Source: JAFNAG01 sp963739235
Lineage (GTDB): Bacteria > Acidobacteriota > UBA6911
Assembly: GCA_963739235.1 (NCBI GenBank)
Contig: CAVTZY010000024.1
Location: 310,001 to 374,000 of the forward strand
Direction: 5' to 3'
Length of the DNA stretch: 64,000 nucleotides
The position numbers and the translations under genes are program-made. The notes below the pieces were generated by a model, which was not told where the DNA came from, made no database searches, and was given only the letters and a program-made list of their open reading frames with translations. Of this stretch, positions 35,691-45,035 are shown one piece after another; within the stretch, counting starts at the first letter, position 1; each line of letters opens with the position of its first letter.

Positions 35691-36722
35691 ATGAAATGCG
35701 GGATGATCCTGCTTGCCATTCTGACTGATCTCGCGGTGTTTCCGTCAGGGGCGCAGCCACAGGCACTACAACAAGATCCCGCCGCGAATAGGGTCGTGGC
35801 GTCGGACCCCCTGGAGAAACAGCTTCAGGGTGAGATGGCGACCCATGCCAGCCAGGACTTTATTCTGGGCCCAGGAGATATCATCGAGGTCACAGTCATC
35901 GGGATTCCCGGGTTGGAGCGACAGGAATTTACATTGGACGGGGAATGTAAGATATATCTGCCCTACGTAAACCAGGTCCGCTTGTACGGCATGACAGCTC
36001 ATGACGCTCAGATCAAGATTGCCGCATTGTTCGAGGTGTCGCTCCTGCAGAATCCCCAGGTAACTGTAAGGGTGAAAGAATTCAAGAGCCAGTTTTGCTA
36101 TGTACTCGGAGCCGTGCACAACCCAGGAAAGGTACAGTTAACCCAGCCGGCCTTTCTGCTCGATGCCTTGACGCTCGCGGGAGGACTAACCGACAAAGCA
36201 GACGTGCGTCTGCGCATCCGCCATGGTTCCCCGCCTGAATCCACGATCCAGGCAGGTGAGTCATCCGCGGCATCGGAAGCACAGGAAATCATCCTCACTG
36301 ACCTCTTTCACAATGGTGATCCCAGGCGGAACATTGCCATCCATTCCGGGGACATCATTACGGTTCCGGAACGCAAAGAGGCTCTCTATTTTGTGGTGGG
36401 AGACATCCAGAAGCCCGGGCCGTTTTCTATACCCGACAATGAGAGAGCAACCCTTTCGAGAGCACTGGCCAATGCCGGAGGCCCGCTCAAAACCGCATCC
36501 GGCAAGCAGACCCTGATCATCCGGCAAAATCCGGGTGGCAATCTGCCCACGCAAATCAAAGTCGATGCCATCGCTGTTTTGAAGGGGGAGATCCGGGACG
36601 TCGAACTCATGGAAAACGATATCGTCCTCGTACCCGGTTCGGCAAGCAAAACCCTGGGCAAGAGCTTTTTTACCGGCATGAACAATTTCCTGGGAATCTT
36701 GCTTTGGATCGGATTGCGCTGA
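35691..36722 (+). CDS. wza: Wza-type outer-membrane polysaccharide export protein
   Basis: 343 aa from the ATG at 35691, chosen for the GGAGGG site five bases upstream and the signal peptide it exposes (MILLAILTDLAVFPSGA); an upstream ATG at 35640 overlaps wzc. Poly_export domain at ~55-135 (FILGPGDIIEVTVIGIPGL), then two SLBB domains (~140-220, CYVLGAVHNPGKVQL; ~235-320, YFVVGDIQKPGPFSI). It ends in a hydrophobic/amphipathic segment (FLGILLWIGLR), as in Wza. Forms the outer-membrane channel for the polymer. No lipobox Cys is evident. It follows wzc directly. Confidence 0.88.
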   Translation: MKCGMILLAILTDLAVFPSGAQPQALQQDPAANRVVASDPLEKQLQGEMATHASQDFILGPGDIIEVTVIGIPGLERQEFTLDGECKIYLPYVNQVRLYGMTAHDAQIKIAALFEVSLLQNPQVTVRVKEFKSQFCYVLGAVHNPGKVQLTQPAFLLDALTLAGGLTDKADVRLRIRHGSPPESTIQAGESSAASEAQEIILTDLFHNGDPRRNIAIHSGDIITVPERKEALYFVVGDIQKPGPFSIPDNERATLSRALANAGGPLKTASGKQTLIIRQNPGGNLPTQIKVDAIAVLKGEIRDVELMENDIVLVPGSASKTLGKSFFTGMNNFLGILLWIGLR

Positions 36723-36769
36723 CACACTCCTAGTGGGATCAGGCCGTTCCAACCTCACACGCCCCCAAT

Positions 36770-37773
36770 TTACGCAGATGCGCGTCTGCGTACCTCGCCA
36801 CGGAGAATTTCAACTCGTGTGCGCTTATGTTCTGCAGTAGTTGGGGCAGGCGGTTTACCCAGCCGGTCGTTCGACCATTTTCTGTGAATGGTGCGCAATT
36901 CCGAGAAAGCCAGGCCAAAACTCTTTGCCTCTTCGAATATGCGGGAGGCAGCGGGGAAGGCTTCCTTGGCACAAACACAGAAGTGGTGCAGCGCCGCCAG
37001 CAGGTTTCTCGAAAAGCTCCGTTCAGGATTGGCCAGCTTGTAAATATATGAGTTTCGTGAGAGCAGGCGGCGCCTCTGGCTTTGCAGGGCCCCGCAATTC
37101 CAGGAGGCTCCTCCAAAATGCCGGGCCCGCGCACTCGGAACCAACACAACGCGGTGGTGCTGATGGCGCACGCGGCGGCAATAGTCAGCATCCTCCCAGA
37201 AGTTGTTCAGATAATGATCCAGGCAACCGACCTTCTGAGACAGCGCCGGCTCACCATGAGAAAGCTCCCCTCGACCCACTCGACATCGATCGGAATCTCC
37301 GAACGAGCCTGGAGGGCGGGTATCGCCTGAGGATGATTCCCAAGCATGTAGGAATTGGGCGCGTCACGATCCCAGGCTAGAAAACCTGGACCTGCCACAC
37401 CAATGTCCTTGTGCTCCTGGCAGGCACGGACCAGATTCTTCAGGCACCCCGGCTCGAGCAGAACATCATTGTTCGCCCAGATAAGCCACTCGCAGCCGTC
37501 CGCCACTGCATACGGGATGGCGAGATTGTAGGCCATGCAGTAGCCGAAATTTTGCGGCATGCGAAGAACGGTCACTTCGGGATGATCACGGAGCGTCATT
37601 TTGATGCTATCGTCAGCGCTCGCATTGTCCACCAGGTAAACACGCACGTCCGGATATTCGTTGGCTTGAATGGAGCGGTACAGCGGAGCGAGCCAGCGCC
37701 TGCCATTGTGGTTCAGGATCAGAATTCCCAGCGTGGGCCACTGCATCGGATCAACCCGTGAAACATTATGCAT
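36770..37773 (-). pseudogene. Family 2 glycosyltransferase, frameshifted
   Basis: The only minus-strand gene in the polysaccharide cluster. The N-terminal half begins LGILILNHNGRRWL, has VYLVDNASADDS and the DxD-like ANNDVLLEPG, and reaches VEGSFLMVSRRC before losing the frame near 37235. A one-base shift restores QKVGCLDHYLNNFWEDADYCRRV, the expected acceptor-side motif (WED-x-D). The C-terminal half runs to 36770. The start is the ATG at 37773, with AGGG upstream. It is a rhamnosyltransferase-like GT2 in form. Orientation and damage suggest loss or replacement during remodelling of the cluster, unless the shift is a sequence error. Confidence 0.75.
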
Positions 37774-38271
37774 GAACGGATACCCTGGAGCCTTTAAATA
37801 ACAACGCGCGCGGTCAGACTTTTGCCGGCTCGGCAAGCTGGTGCAAGGATGGAAGCCCGTATGCGCCAATATCCACTCCTTCGAGTACCACCGTGTGCTT
37901 AATCGTCAGATGGTTTGCTAACCATAGCTTTTCTTTCGGCTGACGAATTTTGGAACTCCGGAAATGCCCCCCAGCCCCGATCTGCGGTTTCATTCTTTCG
38001 CTTCCCTGAGCTGTACCGCAGCTGTCAAAAGCATGACGCATCCCGGCGGGACTTTGGCAGGCAAGAGCTTATGTTTCACAAGGTTTCAAATAGGGTCCGG
38101 TCCAATGGTGGATAACTCTTTCGTTGGCTATATATAAGACGATCATCGGGTGACCGTGGAGTCTGAAGGACTTTGTTTATGCTTTGGCACACTTCGTGCG
38201 TCTGCTAACTCCTGTGAGTGAAAGGGCGAAGCTGTATATAGTGGTGTGGATTGGGGTACGTGGATCCCGCA
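37774..38271. promoter_or_regulatory. Gap between divergent GT2 remnant and wzm, likely promoter of the main cluster
   Basis: About 500 bp without a gene. Near 38124 there is an AT-rich TTGGCTATATATAAGACG that could be part of a promoter for the long plus-strand operon that starts with wzm. No ribosome-site-backed frame was found. Confidence 0.35.
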
Positions 38272-39234
38272 ATGAACCAATCTGCGTCTGGAAATCAGGC
38301 AGCCGCCCTGGCTGCCGCTGAAATGAACAATCTCTCACCTGGCATCGGGGATGCGCGCGCAGCAGAACAACCGTTTTTGCATCGAGCCACATCCGATACG
38401 AGGGAGATTCCGGTTCTGGTGATCGAACCCAGGAACACTTGGGTTGCCCTCGACTTGCGTTACCTATGGGAATATCGGGAATTACTTTGTTTTTTGATCT
38501 GGCGCGACGTAACGGTGCGTTACAAGCAGACGTTTCTGGGGGCAGCCTGGGCGATCATGCAGCCGCTGATTACCATGCTGATCTTCACCTTTTTTTTCGG
38601 GAAGCTGGCGCAGGTGCCGTCCGACGGCATTCCTTATCCTCTGTTCGCATATGCAGGTTTGATGCCGTGGATGTTTTTTTCCAGCGCGATCACAAATTCC
38701 GGAAACAGTCTGGTTGGCGGCGCCCATCTGATCACCAAGGTCTATTTTCCGCGCATGATCATTCCTGGCGCAGCAGTTCTAGCCGGGTTTGTGGACCTCG
38801 CCATTGCCTTCCTGATATTCGCCGTGTTGATGACCTGGTACCATGTGCCTCTGGGTGCAGGCCTGCTCCTGATCCCATTTTTGCTCTTGATGACCTCCAT
38901 TCTGGCGCTGGGTGTTGGGATGTGGCTGTCGGCACTCAATGTCAAATACCGTGATATACGATTTGCCATTCCATTCCTGATTCAGATCTGGATGTTCCTG
39001 ACTCCCATCATTTATCCCTCGAGTCTGATGCCTCAGAAATATCGGATGCTGTACTCGCTGAATCCCATGACCGGCATTATTGAAGCATTTCGCGTTTCGT
39101 TGCTCGGAGGAGTGAACGGAGCCCATTGTAATTGGACGTCGCTAAGCCTTGCCTGCACTATCGCCTTCGCAATGCTCATTTATGCAGCCTACGACTTTCG
39201 CAGGATGGAAAAGCACTTTGCCGACCTCATTTGA
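38272..39234 (+). CDS. wzm: ABC-2 polysaccharide exporter permease (Wzm-like)
   Basis: 320 aa from the ATG at 38272 (a TTG at 38251 is also possible). After a cytoplasmic head, YRELLCFLIWRDVTVRYKQT and LGAAWAIMQPLITMLIFTFFFGKL are the classic start of ABC-2 type polysaccharide permeases. Six hydrophobic segments follow, and the motif YSLNPMTGIIEAFR is near the end. It pairs with the Wzt ATPase immediately downstream. Together they export lipid-linked glycan across the inner membrane. Confidence 0.9.
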   Translation: MNQSASGNQAAALAAAEMNNLSPGIGDARAAEQPFLHRATSDTREIPVLVIEPRNTWVALDLRYLWEYRELLCFLIWRDVTVRYKQTFLGAAWAIMQPLITMLIFTFFFGKLAQVPSDGIPYPLFAYAGLMPWMFFSSAITNSGNSLVGGAHLITKVYFPRMIIPGAAVLAGFVDLAIAFLIFAVLMTWYHVPLGAGLLLIPFLLLMTSILALGVGMWLSALNVKYRDIRFAIPFLIQIWMFLTPIIYPSSLMPQKYRMLYSLNPMTGIIEAFRVSLLGGVNGAHCNWTSLSLACTIAFAMLIYAAYDFRRMEKHFADLI

Positions 39235-39278
39235 GTTTGCGCCCAACCTGATGATCACAGTCAGGAAAGAACCCTAGT

Positions 39279-40586
39279 ATGGCAGCGCCGGCGATCAGAG
39301 TCACGAACCTGAGCAAGCGATACTATATCGGCGCGCGCGCGCAAAGCTATCACACTGTGCGCGAGACGATCGCCGGTTCCCTGGCCCGCCTCAACCCGGC
39401 AACTGCTTTCCGCACAAGGAAGCCGTCCCGGGAACATGCTGAGATCTGGGCCCTGCGGGACGTCAGTTTCGAGGTACAGCCGGGCGAGGTGATTGGCATC
39501 ATCGGGCGCAATGGCGCCGGGAAATCAACGCTCCTCAAGACTCTCTCACGCATTACCGAACCCACATTGGGCCGGATTGAGATTCGCGGCAGAGTCGGGA
39601 GTCTGCTCGAGATTGGGACCGGCTTCCATCCGGAGCTGACGGGAAGAGAGAACATATTCCTTAACGGGGTCATTTTGGGGATGAACCGGCGCGAAATAGC
39701 GCAGAGGTTCGAAGAGATCGTGGCGTTTGCTGAGCTCGACAGGTTTATCGATACTCCTGTGAAGCGCTATAGCAGCGGCATGTACATGCGTCTGGCGTTC
39801 GCCGTCGCCGCACATCTGCAGTCCGAGATCCTGTTTGTGGATGAGGTGCTGGCGGTGGGTGACTCATTATTTCAGAAAAAGTGTCTGGGCAAGATGGGAG
39901 ACGTGGCCCGCGCAGGACGGACCGTGCTTTTCGTCAGTCACAACCTGGAAGCGATCGCTGCCATCACAAAGCGCGGATTGGTCTTGTCGAAGGGACGACT
40001 CGTGTATGCGGGTCCCACAATCGAAGCGCTCTCGCAATATCGGAGCGAAATGCGAACCGCGGACCTGAATCACCTCGATCTGCTGCCATCCAACCAGCCC
40101 AAAATTGCGCGCGTAGAATTGCGCACCACGCATCCCGACAACGTGCAGGTCCACGGCGAGCCCATGGAAATTGATATTCAGATCGCCACTCCGGCGGCTA
40201 TCAAAGGCGCGAGCCTGTCGCTGCTAATTTGCAGCTCAAACCAGCAACCCGCGATGCACGTATGGACGTTCGATTCCGAGCGGCCGATGTGTCGCGAACC
40301 CGGTGTTTTTCACCTGGCCTGCCGGATCCCCAAGCTCCACCTCTACATGGGAAACTACACTTTTACGCTGTACTTCTCGGAGCGGCCCGGCGGAGTAAGA
40401 TTTCAAACTCTCGAAGGCCTATGCCCGTTTGAAGTGGTCATGTACGGCCGCACCCATGACTTTGGCTGGCACCCGGGCGCCTGCACCTACATCGAAGACT
40501 GCCACTGGGATATTGAAAAGATCGACGAATTTCAAGCCCTGTCCCCGTTACCGGCAACCTCGGCGTGTGAGATGGTCCATTCATGA
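39279..40586 (+). CDS. wzt: ABC polysaccharide exporter ATPase with glycan-binding C-terminal domain (Wzt-like)
   Basis: 435 aa. ATPase domain (~1-245): Walker A GRNGAGKSTLLK, signature YSSGMYMRLAFA, Walker B ILFVDEVLAVGD, switch VSHNLEA. The C-terminal ~170 residues (from PKIARVELRTTHPDN) form a beta-sandwich Wzt_C domain that, in relatives, recognises the modified non-reducing end of the polymer before export. Methyltransferases directly follow, consistent with terminal methylation as the export signal (known for O8/O9 antigens; inference here). Overlaps the next gene by four bases. Confidence 0.9.
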   Translation: MAAPAIRVTNLSKRYYIGARAQSYHTVRETIAGSLARLNPATAFRTRKPSREHAEIWALRDVSFEVQPGEVIGIIGRNGAGKSTLLKTLSRITEPTLGRIEIRGRVGSLLEIGTGFHPELTGRENIFLNGVILGMNRREIAQRFEEIVAFAELDRFIDTPVKRYSSGMYMRLAFAVAAHLQSEILFVDEVLAVGDSLFQKKCLGKMGDVARAGRTVLFVSHNLEAIAAITKRGLVLSKGRLVYAGPTIEALSQYRSEMRTADLNHLDLLPSNQPKIARVELRTTHPDNVQVHGEPMEIDIQIATPAAIKGASLSLLICSSNQQPAMHVWTFDSERPMCREPGVFHLACRIPKLHLYMGNYTFTLYFSERPGGVRFQTLEGLCPFEVVMYGRTHDFGWHPGACTYIEDCHWDIEKIDEFQALSPLPATSACEMVHS

Positions 40587-41353
40587 GTGCTTCGCTGCAG
40601 GAAGTGAAACTGTATTACGACAACAACACCACCGACAAACTGCGTGACTTTGTCGAAGGCAATGCCCGGATCGAACGGGCTTGGTCGACCATCGAGCGAT
40701 GGGGGCCGAAAAACCCGATGCATATCCTGGAGATTGGCTGCGGCATCGGCCATGTTACCGCACGCCTCAGCGAACGCTGGCCTAAAGCAAGGGTTACGGG
40801 ACTGGACGTGAGCCCGAAGTCCCTGGAGATTGCACGTGCTCTCTTTCGCGCTCCAGGTCTGACCTTTGTGGAAGGTCCGCTGGCTGGAGGGATGCTTGAC
40901 GGCAGCTTCGACATGATCGTACTCCTCGATGTTTATGAACACATCGTAGGGTCGGAAAAGCCGGCACTCCATGCCGCCCTGGCCGATCTGCTGCATGACA
41001 ACTCTCGCGTCATTCTAAGTTTTCCGACTCCGCGCGCCCTGGTCTGGTCAAGGGCATATCATCCGCAAACGGTACAGCCGGTGGATGAAGATGTCGATCT
41101 GAGCGCGATCCAAACGCTCGCGCACGACATCGGCCGCAGCATTCTGCTCTACCAGGAAGTCGATATCTGGCATGAAGGGGACTATGCCCACGCGGTGCTG
41201 GGGACGCGCACGGAGTTGGGCCCTTCATTGAGGGCAGAATCCAGCGATGATATTTTTTCGAGAATTCGACGCATGCTCGGCGTCAACAACAGCCGATCCC
41301 TACGACTTGCATTGGTTCACGAACGGTTGGGTTCATCTTCCTATCCGACCTAG
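40583..41353 (+). CDS. Class I SAM-dependent methyltransferase
   Basis: 256 aa. The SAM-binding motif I is HILEIGCGIGHVTARL (~50), followed by VTGLDVSPKSLEIAR (motif II, acidic Asp) and FDMIVLLDVYEHI (post-motif). The ATG overlaps the wzt stop. It probably methylates a sugar of the polymer, possibly its end; the C-terminal 60 residues resemble no domain I know. Confidence 0.85.
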   Translation: MSASLQEVKLYYDNNTTDKLRDFVEGNARIERAWSTIERWGPKNPMHILEIGCGIGHVTARLSERWPKARVTGLDVSPKSLEIARALFRAPGLTFVEGPLAGGMLDGSFDMIVLLDVYEHIVGSEKPALHAALADLLHDNSRVILSFPTPRALVWSRAYHPQTVQPVDEDVDLSAIQTLAHDIGRSILLYQEVDIWHEGDYAHAVLGTRTELGPSLRAESSDDIFSRIRRMLGVNNSRSLRLALVHERLGSSSYPT

Positions 41354-41365
41354 ATCTCTCTCTTT

Positions 41366-42112
41366 ATGACGGCCCATCATGAGTTTCTGAATCCGCTTTG
41401 TTCCGTACCCAGCCTGGACAACTTCGGCCTGCGCAAAGCCATCCTGGAATCCGTTCGTGACCATCTGGCGAGCTTCACCGGAACGCTCCTGGACATTGGC
41501 TGCGGAAGCATGCCTTACAAAACGCTGCTGCTCGCGCCACCAAGCCGGGTCCAGAATTATATCGGCCTGGATTTCCGCGGCAGCATCCCCAAACCGAACT
41601 TGGAATGGGATGGCCAGACCATCCCGCTGCCGGATGATGCCGTGGATCACTGTCTGGCGACCGAGGTCTTGGAACACGTGCCTGATCCTGAGAGGCTCTT
41701 GCGCGAGGCTTGGCGCGTACTGAAACCGGAGGGACGGATTCTGCTCACCGTACCCTTCCTCTGGCCGCTCCACTGCATTCCCAATGATCACTACCGCTAC
41801 ACTCCTTTCTCCCTCGAGCGACATCTGCGCGGCGCAGGCTTTGAGCATATCCAACTCAAATCTCTCGGCGGGTGGGACGCCAGCCTGGCCCAGATGCTCG
41901 GTCTCTGGATTCTGCACCGGCCCATGTCCTCGCTCAAACGCATGATTCTTTCCAGGGCCGCCTTGCCTGCGGTCAGGTACCTGATGCATCGCGATCAGGC
42001 TCCGTCTGGATTCAGGGAGGGCCTTTACATGATTACGGGAATGTCGGGTAGCGCGGTGAAATCAGCCGCGGTGGATAAACAGAGCCACAATGAGAGAGGT
42101 TTAATCCCTTGA
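41366..42112 (+). CDS. SAM-dependent methyltransferase (Methyltransf_11-like)
   Basis: 248 aa. Motif I GTLLDIGCGSMPYKTLL, then NYIGLDFRGS and DHCLATEVLEHVPDPERLLREAW are characteristic of Methyltransf_11 proteins in polysaccharide clusters. The YRYTPFSLERHLRGAGF segment in the C-terminal part is shared by many O-antigen methyltransferases. Starts 12 bp after the previous gene and ends overlapping the GT4 start. Confidence 0.85.
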   Translation: MTAHHEFLNPLCSVPSLDNFGLRKAILESVRDHLASFTGTLLDIGCGSMPYKTLLLAPPSRVQNYIGLDFRGSIPKPNLEWDGQTIPLPDDAVDHCLATEVLEHVPDPERLLREAWRVLKPEGRILLTVPFLWPLHCIPNDHYRYTPFSLERHLRGAGFEHIQLKSLGGWDASLAQMLGLWILHRPMSSLKRMILSRAALPAVRYLMHRDQAPSGFREGLYMITGMSGSAVKSAAVDKQSHNERGLIP

Positions 42113-43263
42113 AGATTCTGATTGTCGCATCCTGGTTTCCAACTCTTGCTGTTCCTGTCAGCGGCATCTTTGTCGCCGAACAGGCGGCCGCACTGGCAAC
42201 CCGCCACGAAGTGACGGTACTCGCTCCGGAAGTAGTGGGACCGGCATCCTCCTGGACACTGCGCGTCGAATCTGCAGGTACCTATCGCGTAATTCGCGCG
42301 GGTATCCCCACGGGGAATTACGTGCATGCGCTGCGCTACGTAAGCAGGGTCACTCATGAGATCCGGCTCGGTGCCTACGATGTAATACATGCTCACGTGA
42401 CGCTGCCGGGTGGATTTGCGGCGGTTCTGGCGGGCCTTCTGACACGCCGGCCATCGGTGATCACCGAGCACATGAGACCTTTCAAGAACCTCATGGCTTC
42501 CAAAAGGGATCGCGCCAAGACGCGTTTTGCGCTCAACCATGCCTCTGCGGTCATCGCCGTCAGTCACGGGTTGAAAACTCAAATGCAGGCTCAGGGGATT
42601 ACGCGTCCTATCCTGATTGTGCCGAACTTGATCGATACCAGGAAGTTCATTCATTCCCCGCAACGCGCGCGCACGCCGGGGCAATTCAATCTGATCTTTG
42701 TGGGCCGCCTCAATGATAAACAGAAAAACCTGCCCGCCCTTCTCAAGGCGATGAGCCGACTCGGGAACACAGATGGATCGCAGTATCACCTTCGCATCAT
42801 CGGAGACGGGAAGTTGCGCTGTGAATATGAACAGCAGGCAAAAGACCTCGGAGTCTATCCTCGTTATAAGTTTGAAGGATTTCTAAGACCTGAGGAAATA
42901 GCACAGGCCCTCGCTGCCAGCGATGTGCTCGTTCTTCCCAGCTTCTATGAGAATTGCCCGGTAGTGGTTGCCGAAGCCCTGGCAGTCGGCAGGCCCGCGA
43001 TCGTGACTCGATGTGGCGGGTCCGAAGAGATGATCACACCCGAATGCGGAAGCGTGGTGCCGGTGGATGATCCTGCAGCTCTATCCCAGGCAATCATCGA
43101 TCTCTGTCACAATCTCGATTCCTACCCGTCCGATAAAATCTCGGCGTATGCACATTCCCGTTTCGGTGAAGCCGTTGTAGTCAACCGGCTGACCGAGATC
43201 TATGAATCCATCATGCCGGATTCGGCAAAACGGCGGCAGGCGATCCGAATGAGAGTTGCATAA
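42109..43263 (+). CDS. Family 4 glycosyltransferase
   Basis: 384 aa. The start is a TTG at 42109 that overlaps the previous stop and has GAGAGAGGT nine bases upstream. N-terminal domain with PVSGIFVAEQAAALATRH; C-terminal GT4 domain with FVGRLNDKQKNL (~200) and the E-x7-E motif region VVVAEALAVGRPAIVTRCGG. GT-B fold enzymes of this type transfer sugars from nucleotide donors to lipid-linked acceptors in the cytoplasm. Confidence 0.85.
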   Translation: MKILIVASWFPTLAVPVSGIFVAEQAAALATRHEVTVLAPEVVGPASSWTLRVESAGTYRVIRAGIPTGNYVHALRYVSRVTHEIRLGAYDVIHAHVTLPGGFAAVLAGLLTRRPSVITEHMRPFKNLMASKRDRAKTRFALNHASAVIAVSHGLKTQMQAQGITRPILIVPNLIDTRKFIHSPQRARTPGQFNLIFVGRLNDKQKNLPALLKAMSRLGNTDGSQYHLRIIGDGKLRCEYEQQAKDLGVYPRYKFEGFLRPEEIAQALAASDVLVLPSFYENCPVVVAEALAVGRPAIVTRCGGSEEMITPECGSVVPVDDPAALSQAIIDLCHNLDSYPSDKISAYAHSRFGEAVVVNRLTEIYESIMPDSAKRRQAIRMRVA

Positions 43264-43264
43264 C

Positions 43265-45031
43265 ATGAATATCATGGGAATTCATGACGGACACAACGCC
43301 GCAGCATGCCTCCTGGTCGACGGCGAAATTCGTATGGCCATACAGGAGGAACGGTTGCGTCGGGTGAAGAACTGGGCGGGCTTTCCCAGCCAGGCAATCG
43401 GTTTCATTCTGAATGAGTGCCAGCTCTCTCTTGAGAATATCGACGCTTTCGCGCTGGCCGGGAGCGATATGCCGGATCAGAACACTAAGGAAAGCCGCCT
43501 GGCTTTGTACCGGGATGTCGGCCAACCTGGTTTTGTCGAGCGCCAACGGCAGGAGAGAATGCGTCGCGCCATATATGACTCGGTCCTTCCCCCGGGCCTC
43601 CGGCGCGCGCTCAAGCACCTTGCCGGGATCGGCACGAACGGGAGCTCTGCCAACGGGAGGCTCGCGCAGGTGCTGGCCTTCGGAATTCCTGAAACGAAAA
43701 TTCACGTCGTTGAACACCATCTGGCCCACGCCGCGGCCGCCTATTATGGACACGGGGTCTATGACCGTGATGTTCTCGTGCTCACCAACGACGGTGAGGG
43801 AGACGGTTTTTGCGCCAGCGTCAGTATTGGGCGCGCGGGAACGCTGCGACGGGTAGGTTCAGTGCCGCGCTCCGAATCGATCGGCAACCTCTACGCGGTG
43901 GTCACCTTCCTGATGGGGATGGTCCCTCTCGAGCACGAGTATAAGCTGATGGGCATGGCTCCTTACGCTGATGAGCGGCGGGCCGCGGATGTGTGCCGCA
44001 GGCTGAGATCTCTCTTCGAGTTCGACCATTCGGCGCCCTACGGTTGGCGTCGCTCCAATGGGTGTCCGGATCCCTTTCACAGTTACAGTTACTTGCGCCA
44101 TCTTCTCGAGCTCGACCGGTTTGATTCCATTTGCGGCGGCCTGCAGCGCTTCACCGAAGAGATGCTGCTGCAGTGGGTCCGCAACTGTATCGACGCAACC
44201 GATATTCATCGCCTGGCATTGAGCGGCGGCGTATTCATGAATGTGAAACTGAACAAAGCCATCATGGAACTTCCGACGGTGGGGGATCTGTTTGTGTTCC
44301 CGTCTTGCGGTGATGAAACCAATGCAATTGGCGCCGCCTTCTGGGTTTCGGCCCAGCAGCAAGGCCACGCTCAGATCGCGCCGGTGGGTAACCTCTATTT
44401 CGGCAAGAGCTACGACAACGACGCTGTCCGGGCGGCTATTGACAGCTTCAACTTCTCCGGTACCGTCGACTGCCAGTACCAGGAGGATATCGAGTGCAAG
44501 ACCGCCGAAATCCTGGCATCCGGTGGCGTTGTGGCCCGCTTTCGCGGACGTGAGGAATTTGGCGCTCGCGCCCTGGGAAATCGTTCGATTCTGGCAGACC
44601 CTTCCAACAGCGACGTGATCAAGCTTATCAACAGCATGATCAAGTGCCGTGATTTCTGGATGCCCTTTGCGACCTCCATGACGGATCGCCAGGCGATGGA
44701 GTGCCTGATCAATCCCAAGCAGATCGCAGCCCCTTATATGATCCTGACCTTCGACACTACCGAGCGGATTCGCGATTTCAAGGCGGGGGCACATCCCTAT
44801 GATCTGACCGTGCGTCCCCAGGTGGTCTGCCAGGATTGGAACCCAGGCTATTACCGCTTGATCGAGGAGTTCGCACGCCGGTCAGGAAAGCACGGCGGTG
44901 TGCTCAACACTTCCTTCAACTTACATGGGCATCCGCTGGTGAGCTCGCCCAGCGATGCGTTGGATGTCTTCGATCGATCGGGCCTTGAGTGCCTGGCAAT
45001 CGAGAATTACTTGCTGCGAAAGAAGAGTTGA
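43265..45031 (+). CDS. Carbamoyltransferase of the NodU/CmcH/TobZ family
   Basis: 588 aa from the ATG at 43265 (frame open from a TTG nine bases earlier). The N-terminal Kae1-like domain starts MGIHDGHNAAACLLVDG and has EHHLAHAAAAYYGHG, the metal-binding His cluster, and NDGEGDG. The C-terminal carbamoyl domain is marked by GREEFGARALGNRSILADP and GGVLNTSFNLHGHP. These enzymes move a carbamoyl group from carbamoyl phosphate, through carbamoyl-adenylate, to a hydroxyl, here presumably on a sugar. It ends five bases before the asparagine synthase-type gene. Confidence 0.9.
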   Translation: MNIMGIHDGHNAAACLLVDGEIRMAIQEERLRRVKNWAGFPSQAIGFILNECQLSLENIDAFALAGSDMPDQNTKESRLALYRDVGQPGFVERQRQERMRRAIYDSVLPPGLRRALKHLAGIGTNGSSANGRLAQVLAFGIPETKIHVVEHHLAHAAAAYYGHGVYDRDVLVLTNDGEGDGFCASVSIGRAGTLRRVGSVPRSESIGNLYAVVTFLMGMVPLEHEYKLMGMAPYADERRAADVCRRLRSLFEFDHSAPYGWRRSNGCPDPFHSYSYLRHLLELDRFDSICGGLQRFTEEMLLQWVRNCIDATDIHRLALSGGVFMNVKLNKAIMELPTVGDLFVFPSCGDETNAIGAAFWVSAQQQGHAQIAPVGNLYFGKSYDNDAVRAAIDSFNFSGTVDCQYQEDIECKTAEILASGGVVARFRGREEFGARALGNRSILADPSNSDVIKLINSMIKCRDFWMPFATSMTDRQAMECLINPKQIAAPYMILTFDTTERIRDFKAGAHPYDLTVRPQVVCQDWNPGYYRLIEEFARRSGKHGGVLNTSFNLHGHPLVSSPSDALDVFDRSGLECLAIENYLLRKKS

Positions 45032-45035
45032 AGCT

